Shown one piece after another: positions 7,948-17,055 of a stretch of 41,101 bases of DNA. The DNA is from Burkholderiaceae bacterium 16. GTDB lineage: Bacteria > Pseudomonadota > Gammaproteobacteria > Burkholderiales > Burkholderiaceae. Where the stretch lies: the NCBI GenBank assembly GCA_000955785.1, contig JYOD01000028.1, forward strand, positions 1 to 41,101. Reading direction: 5' to 3'. Each line of letters begins with the position of its first letter. Positions within the stretch are counted from its first letter, which is position 1. The position numbers and the translations under genes were made by a program. The notes under the pieces are model-generated. The model worked only from the letters and a program-made list of their open reading frames with translations. It did no database searches and was not told where the DNA came from.

Positions 7948-8222
7948 TCAGTTCGGCATGGCCTCGCGGCGTGCAGGGGGAAGCTGACCGCGCGTCCGCC
8001 GCAATGACGGTGCGGGCGCGCGTTGGCGCCCAGAGCATTTAGCGGCCGCGCCTTCGCCTTCCGTCCAGGCCTTGTACCGCGCCTTGTTCTCCTGGTTGGG
8101 GGGGTACAAGCCGGGCAACGGCGTGCCGCGCTCCACTTCCTGCATGATCCAGCCCTCCAGGCGTTCCTGTTCCACTGAGGCAGCAATCATTTCGTCAAGC
8201 AGGGCGGCGGGAATTGGAACCG
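7948..8222 (-). pseudogene. RraA-family C-terminal remnant
   Basis: From about 8222 leftward the frame reads VPIPAALLDEMIAASVEQ, ERLEGWIMQEVERGTPLPG and LYPPNQENKARYKAW, typical of the C-terminus of RraA-like proteins (4-hydroxy-4-methyl-2-oxoglutarate aldolase or the RNase E regulator fold). The N-terminal two thirds, including the metal and substrate site, are absent; the residues before VPIP do not fit the family. After KARYKAW the frame runs on to a stop at 7948 in unrelated sequence. RraA-like enzymes often lie in carboxylate-degradation clusters with Bug proteins, so it fits its neighbours. It is not functional. Nothing else is seen between 7800 and 7947. Confidence 0.65.
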
Positions 8223-8350
8223 AGGCCCGGCATGCGACCGGTAGACGTATTCTGACCAGTTCCCTTGTTGTGACGACGCAGCCAAAAGTCTTGCACGCTG
8301 CATCCCCCACACCCCGGCCGCGAAATTTGTTCCCGCTGCGACGGGCAGCA

Positions 8351-8383
8351 GCCTGATGGAGAGATTTTGTCTCCTCATCAGGC
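8351..8383. terminator. hairpin downstream of argE-like gene
   Basis: gcctgatg (8351-8358) pairs with catcaggc (8376-8383), and a second helix gaga/tctc with a small bulge lies inside, around the loop gattttg. It stands about 50 bp after the leftward deacylase gene, so it may stop or protect that transcript. There is no clear T run on the minus strand. Confidence 0.4.
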
Positions 8384-8435
8384 AGATATTATCCGCCCCC
8401 TGCAACGTGGCAGAACGCGGGCGATCGGGCGCTTC

Positions 8436-9635
8436 TCAGACGCCAACGCCTTTCGGAACAGCCAATAGCGTTGCGCTTCTGAGGAACGCTTCGCATTTTC
8501 GAAGTTGTCGCAGTTCGACGAACTCATTGGGACGGTGCGCCTGCTCGATGTCTCCAGGGCCACAAACCACCGTAGGGATTCCGGCCTTCGAGAAGTAACC
8601 CGCTTCCGTGCCGTATGCCACCTTTCGGCGAACTGCATCGTGCGTGAGTGCCCTGACGAGTTGAACTATCGAGGATGCTTCAACCTCAGACAGTGATGGA
8701 GCAGCCCCAAGGCAGGAGAATGTTACGCTCGCTCCATCGAATACCGCTTTCATCTGCGCTTCCAAACCTTCCGCATACGCCTCGATACTAAGCAGCAGGC
8801 GGCCCACATCCGTGCCGGGCAAATCCCGGATTTCGAAATCAAATTCGCACACGTTGGGCACCGTATTGAGCGCAACCCCGCCATGCACCAGCCCGGTTTG
8901 CGCAGTGGTGTACGGCACGTCGAAGTCTTCGTCGAAGGGGCCCGTACGACGGCACTCATCGGCCAAGTCGCGGATGAAGCATATGATTCGCGCCGCGTAC
9001 TCAATCGCATTGATGCCCGACGGTGTCAGTGACGAATGTACAGAGCGACCCACCACGCAGCACCGGTAATGGTTCAAGCCCTTGTGAGCAATGACCGGAC
9101 GCATAGATGTCGGCTCGCCCACGATGCAGCCTGTCGGGTGGATTCCGCGGTCGCGCATGTCGGCAAGGAGAAGAGGCACGCCAAGACAGCCGATTTCCTC
9201 GTCGAACGAGAATGCGAGGTGAACCGGGTCTGCGAGCTTCGCTTCGACCAGCTCCGGCACGAGGGAAAGCAATGAGCCAAGGTAGCCTTTCATGTCCGCG
9301 CTCCCTCGCCCATACAGACGGTCGTTGTCGATGACTGCGCGAAAGGGGGGGGTGTGCCAATCCTGGCCATCCACTGGAACGACGTCTGTATGACCGGAGA
9401 ATACAATCCCGCCATCCACCCTCCCGTCTGCTGCCGGAATTGTCGCAAACAGGTTTGCCTTAGCATTTCTGGCGTCGTAGGTCAGTTGCGTCGCAAGTCC
9501 AACACCCCCGAGAAAATCCCGAACCATCTCGATCAGGCCCAGGTTCGAGTTCCGGCTGACCGTCTCGATTTCAACCAGTCGGGATACCCATTCAACGACT
9601 CTAGAGAGTCGACTGTCATCGTTGCATGCATTCAT
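8436..9635 (-). CDS. argE: ArgE/DapE-type M20 deacylase (acetylornithine deacetylase-like)
   Basis: This 399-aa cytoplasmic metallopeptidase hydrolyses an N-acyl-amino acid, with N-acetylornithine as the family's best-known substrate. Di-zinc site residues are visible: H82 and D84 in SGHTDVVPVDG, bridging D114 in YGRGSADMKGY, the general base pair E146-E147 in FSFDEEIGCLG, then GEPTS and the late histidine in IEQAHRPNEFVEL. The dimerisation domain lies around residues 185-300. Length matches ArgE. It follows the MFS permease gene in the same direction after about 255 bp. Because arginine biosynthesis genes are absent and acyl-D-amino-acid genes are near, a catabolic substrate is as likely as acetylornithine. 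Confidence 0.87.
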   Translation of the reverse strand: MNACNDDSRLSRVVEWVSRLVEIETVSRNSNLGLIEMVRDFLGGVGLATQLTYDARNAKANLFATIPAADGRVDGGIVFSGHTDVVPVDGQDWHTPPFRAVIDNDRLYGRGSADMKGYLGSLLSLVPELVEAKLADPVHLAFSFDEEIGCLGVPLLLADMRDRGIHPTGCIVGEPTSMRPVIAHKGLNHYRCCVVGRSVHSSLTPSGINAIEYAARIICFIRDLADECRRTGPFDEDFDVPYTTAQTGLVHGGVALNTVPNVCEFDFEIRDLPGTDVGRLLLSIEAYAEGLEAQMKAVFDGASVTFSCLGAAPSLSEVEASSIVQLVRALTHDAVRRKVAYGTEAGYFSKAGIPTVVCGPGDIEQAHRPNEFVELRQLRKCEAFLRSATLLAVPKGVGV

Positions 9636-9832
9636 TTGTATGTAGGCCTTTCAATCAAATATCGGACGGCGATGAGCGCTCTATCTTTAGCCGACGTATG
9701 GCGCTTCCGGGGCGCGACATCGAACTTCCGGGTCAACCGCATTTCGGGGCCACGCTGACCATGTCACGCGTGGCCGACCACCATATGAATTTCTTGCGCC
9801 GTATCGTCGGCTCCTCGCCAGTTCGAGGGATT

Positions 9833-9853
9833 GGGAAGCTAACCGGGCTTCCC
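9833..9853 (-). terminator. possible terminator after MFS gene
   Basis: gggaagc (9833-9839) and gcttccc (9847-9853) form a 7-bp stem about 40 bp beyond the stop of the leftward MFS gene. There is no T tract, so it is a weak terminator candidate. The rest of 9636-9891 shows no gene; it must hold the deacylase promoter. Confidence 0.35.
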
Positions 9854-9891
9854 GCTTTCGCCTGGAGGCACGCCCCCGGGCGTATCGAGTG

Positions 9892-11295
9892 TCAATTGCT
9901 CCGAAGTGCGGCTTGTTCCAATTCCGCGGCGCCTGGCGATGGCTCACCAGCGTCGTCACGCCCCGTCGCGCGGGTCGCGTGCTTGGGGGTGCCGAGCAAC
10001 ACGGCGAAACCTGCAATCACCAGCAACGCTGCCAGGATATAGAGCCCACTTGTAAAACTCCCGGTGGTCGTTTTCGCCCACCCCATAATGGCGGGGCTGA
10101 CGAAACCACCGATCAGCGCAAGACTGTTGATGAGGGCGATACCACCAGCAGCGGCGGTGCCGGACAGGTAGGAGGTCAGCATCGCGAAAAATAACGGCAT
10201 GCCGGTGAAAATCGTCGCAGTGGCGATCGCGAACGCGAGCAGGGCCAGCGCCAGACTGCTTGCGGTCGCCGCGACCATGACCAGTGCCGCACCGCCGATG
10301 AAGGCGCACCCAGCCAGGTGCCAGCGCCGCTCCATCTTGATGTCGGAATGGCGGCTGATAAAGATCATGCCTAGTGCACCGACGCCATAGGGAATAATGG
10401 AGAACATGCCGATTTCGAATGCATCGTTGACGCCGGCATTCTTGAGGATGGTTGGCAGCCAAAAGCTGACTGCGTAGATCCCGCAGATGACGGCGAAATA
10501 CACGAACGCGAACAGATAGATCCTCGGATCCTTGAGAGCGTCACCAAAGGTATGGCTACGATTCGCTGCAGACGGTCCGCGTTCGGCTGCGAGTTGGTGC
10601 TCGATGATGTCTTTCTCCCGACCGGTTAGCCACCTGGCGTCGCGGGGGTGGTTGACCAGCACGACCGGAACGAGCAAGCCGAGTACCACTGAGGGAAGGC
10701 CTTCAAGCAGGAACAGCCATTGCCACCCGCTCATGCCGTGAACGCCGGCAAGATGGGTCATGATGGCGCCTGAGACCGGACTGCCGATCACGCCGGCAAC
10801 GGTGATGGCACTGGAGAAGATACCCAAGACCCGCGCGCGCCGTGTTTCCGGATACCAATAGGTCAGGTAAAGGATGACGCCAGGCGTGAAGCCGGCTTCG
10901 AATACGCCAAGCAAAAAGCGCATGGCGTAGAACTCAATCGGACTTGAAATGAACAGCATGCACATCGATACCAGGCCCCAGCAGATCATGACGCGCGTCA
11001 TAGTCTTGCGCACGCCGATCTTCTCAAGCATCAGGTTGCTGGGCACTTCAAAAAGAAAATAGCCAGTGAAGAAAATGCCGGCGCCAAGTCCGTAGACCGC
11101 ATCGCTGAAGCCGAGGTCATGCTGCATCTGCAGTTGCGCGAAGCCTACATTGATGCGGTCCAAATAGGCTATCAGATAGCCTACAAACAGGAATGCCACA
11201 AGTCTCCAGCTGACCTTTCTGTAGGTTGCATCGACTTCGTCGGCAACGTAACGGGTGTTGCCAACGACATCCCTCAGTGAATGCTCCATCATCAA
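9892..11295 (-). CDS. MFS permease, anion:cation symporter type
   Basis: The product has 467 aa and about twelve hydrophobic helices. The first helix reads LFVGYLIAYLDRINVGFAQ, with the DRINVGFA signature of the ACS family (tartrate, phthalate, glucarate and hydroxycinnamate transporters). Further family segments are LTYWYPETRRARVLG after the fifth helix and GYFLFEVPSNLMLEKIG. It should import an organic anion across the inner membrane with a proton or sodium ion. ATG 11295 overlaps the stop of the broken Bug gene upstream. It precedes the ArgE-like gene in the same direction, so transport and hydrolysis of the same compound is a reasonable inference. It looks intact. Confidence 0.9.
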   Translation of the reverse strand: MMMEHSLRDVVGNTRYVADEVDATYRKVSWRLVAFLFVGYLIAYLDRINVGFAQLQMQHDLGFSDAVYGLGAGIFFTGYFLFEVPSNLMLEKIGVRKTMTRVMICWGLVSMCMLFISSPIEFYAMRFLLGVFEAGFTPGVILYLTYWYPETRRARVLGIFSSAITVAGVIGSPVSGAIMTHLAGVHGMSGWQWLFLLEGLPSVVLGLLVPVVLVNHPRDARWLTGREKDIIEHQLAAERGPSAANRSHTFGDALKDPRIYLFAFVYFAVICGIYAVSFWLPTILKNAGVNDAFEIGMFSIIPYGVGALGMIFISRHSDIKMERRWHLAGCAFIGGAALVMVAATASSLALALLAFAIATATIFTGMPLFFAMLTSYLSGTAAAGGIALINSLALIGGFVSPAIMGWAKTTTGSFTSGLYILAALLVIAGFAVLLGTPKHATRATGRDDAGEPSPGAAELEQAALRSN

Positions 11296-11989
11296 ATCTC
11301 CATATTTTCCATCTTGACCGCAATCGGTCGTTGCGCCGCCGGCGCCGTCTCAACCATCATGGTGACCTGCCCGCCCACCAGGTCTGTCATGGCGGGACCG
11401 CTGCCTTTGTACGGCACATGGGTCATGTCGATATTTGCATCTTTCTTAAAGATCTCCGCCGCCATGCGCTGCGGGGCGCCGGCACCAGACGAGGCGTAGT
11501 TAAGCTTGCCGGGATTGGCCTTGCCGTACCTGACCGGCTCCTGGAGCGTCTTGACCGGCACCCTCGGATTGACCACCACCAGTTGGCACCGAGGACCATC
11601 ACCGGGGCGAAATCCTTGATGATGTCGTAACGCAAGTGCCCTTTTTCCAGGGTGGCCATGGTCGCATGGGACGTCAGTGCGCCCATCAGCAACGTATAGC
11701 CGTCTGGCGCGCTCCGGGCGCCACTTCCGCGCCAATATTCCCGCCCGCGCCGCCCCGGTTGTCAACGACCACCTGCTGGCCCAGTACTTCGCTCCGGCGG
11801 GTGGCAACGATGCGGCCGATCACGTCCGTGGCGCCGCCCGGCGGATAAGGCACGACCAGCCGGATCGGCTTGTCCGGTTAGGCCGCGAACGCGACCGTGG
11901 CACTGGTGAAAGCGGTCATGGCGGTGAGGGCCCCCAGCCCTGCCCGCAGCAGGGTGCGTCGAGTCACATTGGTGATGGCGAAATCCATG
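11292..11989 (-). pseudogene. Bug/TctC-family gene, multiply broken
   Basis: ATG 11989 begins a twin-arginine-like leader (VTRRTLLRAGLGALTAM) ending VAFAA. At 11878-11880 a TAA replaces the tyrosine codon of the expected [17 protein letters not shown], which then continues in frame. Single-base losses follow near 11725 (before [14 protein letters not shown]) and near 11585 (before VVVNPRVPVKTLQ). The last frame reads DMTHVPYKGSGPAMTDLVGG and stops at 11292, about 100 residues short of family length. Four lesions make it non-functional. It would have been the receptor gene upstream of the MFS permease, a common pairing. Confidence 0.85.
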
Positions 11990-12093
11990 TCGTCTCCGGT
12001 CTGTTGTTGTCTGCGCATCCAACAGCCGGGAATGCGCATGCACGAAGTTTGACGAAGACGGAAGGCAAGAAAAAGCGATCTCGGGACCGATTA

Positions 12094-12114
12094 ACCAAAA
12101 AATTTTTTTGGTTT
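12094..12114. other. AT-rich perfect palindrome
   Basis: aaccaaaaaa is mirrored by ttttttggtt around 12104, giving 10-bp arms about 105 bp upstream of the broken Bug gene. It could be an operator or, because it is flanked by A and T runs on each strand, a bidirectional terminator. The stretch 11990-12515 otherwise holds no gene I can recognise. Confidence 0.45.
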
Positions 12115-12515
12115 CGCGGCTCCCTGCTAGCGCGGGCCAGAAGGGCCGGCCAGCGCCCGCTTTCCACGATACGAGGCCTATGGGTGCGGCGTGTGCTGGT
12201 GTTGGCGATCACTAATTCTGCTAGCGGTGCCCATATGTGCGCTAACGGGACTATCTTAGCCCGCTGCATCTGGGCCACAGGTGTTGCAGATCTATTTCGG
12301 CTAGTGGCGCTCACTATTTCCGCGACTGTGGCAAATCAGGTGCCGTTTCCGATCCCGGTGGTGCCGCTTGCCTATCGCGCGAAGCACCGCAGTCAAGTTG
12401 CCAGGGGTGCGCAATGTGGATGCCGGCAGCGTATTGAGCCGACTATCATGGACTTCGCAAACGGTCGCAGCCGGATTCAGCCAGTCGCGTTTCCAGCGAG
12501 GCGAGAAGATGTCGA

Positions 12516-13176
12516 CGGGATTCAGGACGAGGCACTCGAAGCAGTACTGGAGGTGACCTCGGTCGGACAACCACGCCGCCGGTGGCTGCCGCTGGCTCTT
12601 TACGGTGCTGTACCTCGGCGGCCTGCGCGCGGCCGAAGTGGCCGAGACCCGGATGGGCGCCTTCTTCTGCCGGCGCGACCGGGAGGACGTCGAGCGCTGG
12701 TGGTGGAGGTGACCGGCAAGGGCAACAAGACGCGGCTGGTGCCGGCCACCGACGAGCTGATCGTGGAGCTGGCGCGCTATCGCGCCGCCCACGGCCTGCC
12801 GCCGGCGCCGCACCCTGGCGAGGAACGCCCGATCGTGCTGCCGATCATCGGCAAGTCCCGGGCACCGCGGCCCTTGTCGCGCGGCGCGCTGCACCTGGTG
12901 CTCAAGGAAGTGTTCGGGCTGGCCGCCGCGCGCCTGCGCGCGGGCGGCCCCGAGTGGGAAAGCCGGGCCGCGGTGCTGGCCAGCGCCTCGGCGCACCGGC
13001 TGCGCCATACCGCCGGGTCGCACATGACGGACCAGCAGGTGGACCTGCGGTTTGTGCGGGACAATTTCGGGCACGCGTCCATCTCGACCACCAGCGCCTA
13101 CCTGCATACGGAAGAGGATGCGCGGCACCAGGCCACGCAGGAACGGCATCGGATCGGGTGGACGCACGAAAGGTGA
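12516..13176 (+). pseudogene. tyrosine site-specific integrase, frameshifted
   Basis: The catalytic domain of a phage-type integrase is spread over frames. A short piece DEALEAVLEV near 12525 is followed, in another frame from about 12590, by WLFTVLYLGGLRAAEVAET with the first catalytic arginine. After ERWWW a one-base loss near 12705 moves the reading to EVTGKGNKTRLVPATDEL (catalytic lysine). The remaining frame has HRLRHTAGSHMTDQQ (HxxR), FGHASISTTSAYLHTEE (histidine and tyrosine) and ends at 13176. The N-terminal arm-binding domain is missing. All catalytic boxes survive, so inactivation may be recent. It is followed by a ProQ/FinO fragment, suggesting a plasmid or integrative-element backbone. 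Confidence 0.8.
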
Positions 13177-13194
13177 TGCGCCGCCCGCTTCCCA

Positions 13195-13464
13195 CAAACC
13201 TTTCCGAAGAATCCCGCGCCCAAAATACCGGTCAAGATCGGCATCTTCGAGGATCTCCTCCCCCACGTGCAGGAACTTGTCCTGACAGAGCCGGTATTGC
13301 GCGACGCGATCCGGACCTGGTGCCGCGGCACCCGCTACTGGACCTGCCTGGTGGAAGGTGCCCCGCGCGTGGATCTGGCGAGGCAGGAGACGGGACACAT
13401 TGCACAGGCCGATGCGAAACGGGCGCAGGGACTGCAAGCCCATCGTCGGCGCGCACGTTATCTC
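13195..13464 (+). pseudogene. ProQ/FinO-domain protein fragment, cut by Tn3 element
   Basis: The frame reads PKNPAPKIPVKIGIFEDLLP, ELVLTEPVLRDAIRTWCRG and TRYWTCLVEGAPRVDL, then QADAKRAQGLQAHRRRARYL, which is the ProQ/FinO RNA-chaperone fold as found on Burkholderiales plasmids. These proteins bind structured RNAs and can control conjugation or replication RNAs. No start or N-terminal extension is left, and the frame runs straight into the terminal repeat of the Tn3-family element at 13465. I could not find the displaced 3' part beyond 16883. It is therefore truncated at both ends and presumably inactive. Confidence 0.65.
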
Positions 13465-13498
13465 GAGGGTCGGCCGGGATTCGCAAAAAATCCGCCAC
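13465..13498. repeat. left terminal inverted repeat of Tn3-family element
   Basis: Begins gagggtcggccgggattcgc and includes a run of six A followed by tccgccac. It matches the reverse complement of 16850-16883 except for tc/ct at positions 6-7. Confidence 0.85.
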
Positions 13499-13565
13499 AT
13501 CCCTGGCAACCCATTGATTTATCGAGGGAATCCAGACCTTCCAGCACCCGGATGGCAGCGCCTGC

Positions 13566-13857
13566 CCCCAGCAAATAACTCAATTTACGCCGAATAGTGC
13601 CCAAAACAGCATATTTACGCAGGGGGAGGCGGAAGGCATGAGCGCTTAGCCCGTCAACCTGTCATCAAAGGCGGGCAAATTCCTTTCCCTGGCACGCACG
13701 TTGTTCGAGGGCGCCCGATATCGGCCTCGAGGGGCGGAGCAGTTTCTGAAGACTGGGAGTAGACCTTGGCTTCCCCAAATGGCGACAGGACAATCTGCAA
13801 CGATGACGAGGTCCGGTACATGCGGCACATCAATCTGGACTTGGTGCGGCGCTAAGG
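13566..13857 (+). other. non-coding left part of Tn3 element
   Basis: No resolvase or other gene is readable here. Two copies of atttacgc stand 30 bases apart (13583-13590 and 13613-13620). They could be remains of a resolution site or transposase-binding elements; this is a guess from position. Confidence 0.3.
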
Positions 13858-16842
13858 ATGCAGCCGATCCACGATACCGCCTATCCCGCGCTCCCGGCTG
13901 AGCTTACCGCCGCCGAACTGGAGGCTGCGTTCACGCCAACACCGACCGAGATCCGCTTCGCGCGCAGCCAGTCTCGTCGGGCCTCAACTTCTGTCCTGAT
14001 TCTCGTGCAGCTCAAACTGCTGCAGCGCCTTGGCTACTTCCCCATGCTGGCTGATGTGCCACCTATCGTGATCGATCACGTGCGCGCCGCACTGTGAGCC
14101 CCCGCCCTGTCCCGCGCAACAGTCAAACGCTACGATGCCTCTGGCACACGCTCCCGGCATCAGAAGATACTACGCGGGTACCTCCACATTCGGCCGGCCG
14201 AGGCCCACACGCTGAAATGGCTGGAGGCGCTCGCAACCGATGCGGCGCACACCAAGGTCGAATTGCCCGACATCGTCAACGTGCTGATCGAAGAGCTGAT
14301 CCGGGTACGGTGCGAACTGCCGCCACTTGCCAGCCTGCACCGAATGGCGACTCAGGCCCGCAGCCGGTGCAATGACGCCATCTATCGCGCCATCTCGGAT
14401 TCGCTCGATAGCGCGCTGATCGCCCGGATTGAGGCGTTGTTTAACAGTCAGGTCGGCAAATCCGGGTGGGAGCAGCTCAAACGCGAGCCCAAGCGCCCTG
14501 CCGCGCGCGAAATCGCAAGCTTCCTCAAACACATCCAGTCCCTGCGGACCCTTGCCGGGGGTCTGCCGCAGGCGCCGGCCTTGCTTTCCGTGAGCAAACG
14601 CACGCAACTGGTGACGGAGGCACGGGCGCTTGACATTGCTGAGCTCAGGTCGCTCAAGCCAGTCAAACGATACACGTTGGCAGTGCTCTTCATTCACGCG
14701 CAGTTGCAGAAGGCGCTCGATGATGTGGCGGAAATCTTCATCAAGGTCATGCGCAAGCTCGAGTCCCTCGCCAGGACCCGGCTGCAGCAATATCAGCTCG
14801 CGCATGCGGACACACTGGAAGACCTGGTCCGCCAGTTCCGTGATGTGCTGCAGGTCCTGGTGGATGACGGCATTGCCGACATCTTCCGGCTGGATAAGGT
14901 GCGTGAAGTGCTCGGCAACGATGCAGCGGGCGCGCTTGCCCGCTGCAATGAGCATATCGCGTACGCTGGCAACTTCGATCTGCCATTCATGCTGGCACCG
15001 TACCGCCAGCAGCGCTCCCTGCTCTTTCAGTGCCTTGAGGTCCTGCCACTCAAATCCAGTTCGCAGGACAAGACGGTCCTGGTGGCACTGGCCTGGATAC
15101 AGGGCTTCCGGACCTCGCACCGCGAACATCTGCAACTCACCGACGACGATCTGATGAGCCTTCCGCTCGACTGGATCCTGGCCAAGTGGGAGAAAGCCAT
15201 CTTTCCCGACGGCCGGAGTACTCGTCTGCTCCATCGCAGGTACTTTGAGCTGTGCGTGTTCGATCAGGTCATGCGTGAGCTGAGTTCAGGCGATCTTTAC
15301 GTGGAGGGCGGCGACCGTTTTGATGACTTCCGCGTCCATCAGGTATCGGCGGAGGTGTTCGAGCGGGAGCTACCGCACTACTGTGACATCGTTGGCCTGC
15401 CAACGGATGGCAAGAACTTCGTCAGGACGCTGTGGGACAGGCTGAGCACTGCACTCGATGAGGTGGATGCAAACTTCCCTGAGAACGACAGCATCGAGTT
15501 CGGAGAACAGGGTCTGATCATCCACCGGCCCGGCAAGGCGCCTGACCCGCCTAACATGATGCTGATCGACCAGGCCATCACGGCGTCAATGCCGCAAATC
15601 AGCATCCTCGACGTACTGACCGAGACGGAGCAATGGCTGAATCTGCATAAGCTGTTCGGCCCACTGTCCGGCTTCGATGCCAAGCTCGATGACCCTCGCA
15701 AGCGCGTTATCTGCACGCTGTTCTGCTGCGGTTGCAACCTGGGGCCGAGCCAGACGGCCCGGTCCGTCAAGGGGCTGAGCCGCAAGCAAATTGCGTGGCT
15801 GAACCTGCGTCACGTCACCGAAGAACGGCTCGACAAAGCCATCGTGAAGGTCATCAACGCGTACAATCAGTTCGCGCTACCGAAGTACTGGGGCAGTGGC
15901 AAACGCGCGTCCGCGGATGGCACGAAGTGGAATCTGTATGAGCAGAATCTGCTGTCGGAGTATCACATCCGTTATGGCGGGTACGGCGGGATTGGCTACT
16001 ACCATGTCTCCGACATGTACATCGCGCTCTTCAGCAACTTCATTCCGTGCGGCGTGCACGAGGCGGTGTACATCCTGGACGGGCTCATCAGAAATGACTC
16101 TGAAATTCAGCCCGATACCATTCACGGTGACACGCAGGCGCAGAGTGGGCCGGTGTTTGGTCTGTCCTACCTGCTGGGCATCAACCTGATGCCACGCATG
16201 CGCAATATCAAAGATCTGGTGCTGTACAAAGCGGACCGGCGCCGCAGATACGACCATATCGAGCGGCTGTGCCGCCGGTCCATCGACTGGGACCTGATCC
16301 AACGACACTATCCCGACATGATGCGCGTTGCCGTCTCGATCAAGGCCGGCAAAATGACGCCGTCGACCATCCTGCGCCGGCTGGGTTCAGAGAGCACGAA
16401 GAATAAGCTTTACTTTGCGTTCCGGGAACTGGGCCGAGTCATCCGCACACTGTTCTTGCTGAAGTACCTGAGCGACCCGGAGCTCCGGCGCACCATTCAT
16501 GCCGCGACGAACAAGAGTGAGCAGTTCAATGACTTCGCGCAGTGGTTGATGTTTAGTGGCGACGGGATCATCGCCGAAAATTTGCGGCACGAACAGCGCA
16601 AGGTGATCAAGTACAACCAACTGGTCGCCAACATGGTCATCCTCCACAACGTTCAGTGGATGTCCCGCAAGCTGAAGGATTTGCAGGAACGCGGGCACCC
16701 GGTGAATGCCGAAGTGCTGAAGGCGCTGTCGCCATACCGCCGCGAGCATATCAACCGGTTCGGCGATTACCTACTCGACTTGCAGCGGCGCGTGCCGCCA
16801 CTCGATCCATCAATCGATTTCCTATTCAAATCAGCGGCTTAG
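13858..16842 (+). pseudogene. tnpA: Tn3-family transposase with one in-frame TGA
   Basis: From ATG 13858 the frame reads MQPIHDTAYPALPAELTAAE and continues to VIDHVRAAL, where TGA at 14095-14097 replaces an expected arginine codon. The same frame then resumes APALSRATVKRYDASGTRSR and runs uninterrupted to TAG at 16842, 994 codons in all, the normal family length. Downstream the DDE core is complete: first aspartate in ASADGTKW, second in IHGDTQAQSGP, and glutamate in SGDGIIAENLRHEQ. An internal ATG at 14263 could give an 859-aa product lacking the N-terminal DNA-binding domain. A CGA to TGA transition is the simplest origin. Whether any read-through occurs cannot be judged here. Confidence 0.9.
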
Positions 16843-16849
16843 CGGAGAC

Positions 16850-16883
16850 GTGGCGGATTTTTTGCGAATCCCGGCCAGCCCTC
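16850..16883. repeat. right terminal inverted repeat of Tn3-family element
   Basis: Reads gtggcggatttttt at its inner side and ends gccctc. It pairs with the left repeat at 13465-13498. Confidence 0.85.
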
Positions 16884-16975
16884 ATATACGGCCGCAGATC
16901 GAAGTGGCACCTAGCCGGCAAGGATCTGGGGATTTCAGGCGAAGCTCGCCACAGCGCTCGTCACACGATCAATGC

Positions 16976-17055
16976 ACCCATTAACTTCGAGAATCCAACC
17001 CACTAACTTCGGCACAAAACCCACTAACTATGGGACGCGACATATGGGACGCGAC
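16976..17055 (+). repeat. iteron-like short direct repeats
   Basis: Three copies of accca(c/t)taact begin at 16976, 16998 and 17019, spaced 22 and 21 bases. They are followed by two copies of atgggacgcgaca at about 17030 and 17044. Spacing near two helical turns resembles protein-binding iterons, but no replication or partition gene adjoins. Confidence 0.5.

Larger units (their letters stand above)
13465..16883 (+). mobile_element. Tn3-family element with tnpA only (IS1071-like architecture)
   Basis: The 3.42-kb element is bounded by inverted repeats at 13465-13498 and 16850-16883 that agree at 32 of 34 positions; the right repeat overlaps the end of tnpA and runs inward to cgctaag, as usual in this family. 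It carries only tnpA, with no resolvase or cargo, an arrangement known from IS1071. The 5-bp flanks (atctc and atata) do not match, so the present location may reflect recombination. It interrupts the ProQ/FinO frame. The transposase has one premature stop, so the element may be immobile unless helped in trans. Confidence 0.85.

Noticed and set aside
8351..8383. Minus strand contains CTGATGAG as in a hammerhead ribozyme core
   Set aside because: The GAAA and the third stem of a hammerhead are missing; the sequence is explained by a simple hairpin.
12301..13509. Long minus-strand open frame of 402 codons
   Set aside because: It is antisense to the integrase and ProQ fragments and shows no protein family signature.
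14170..15234. Minus-strand open frame of 354 codons within tnpA
   Set aside because: Antisense to a well-supported transposase; no motif.
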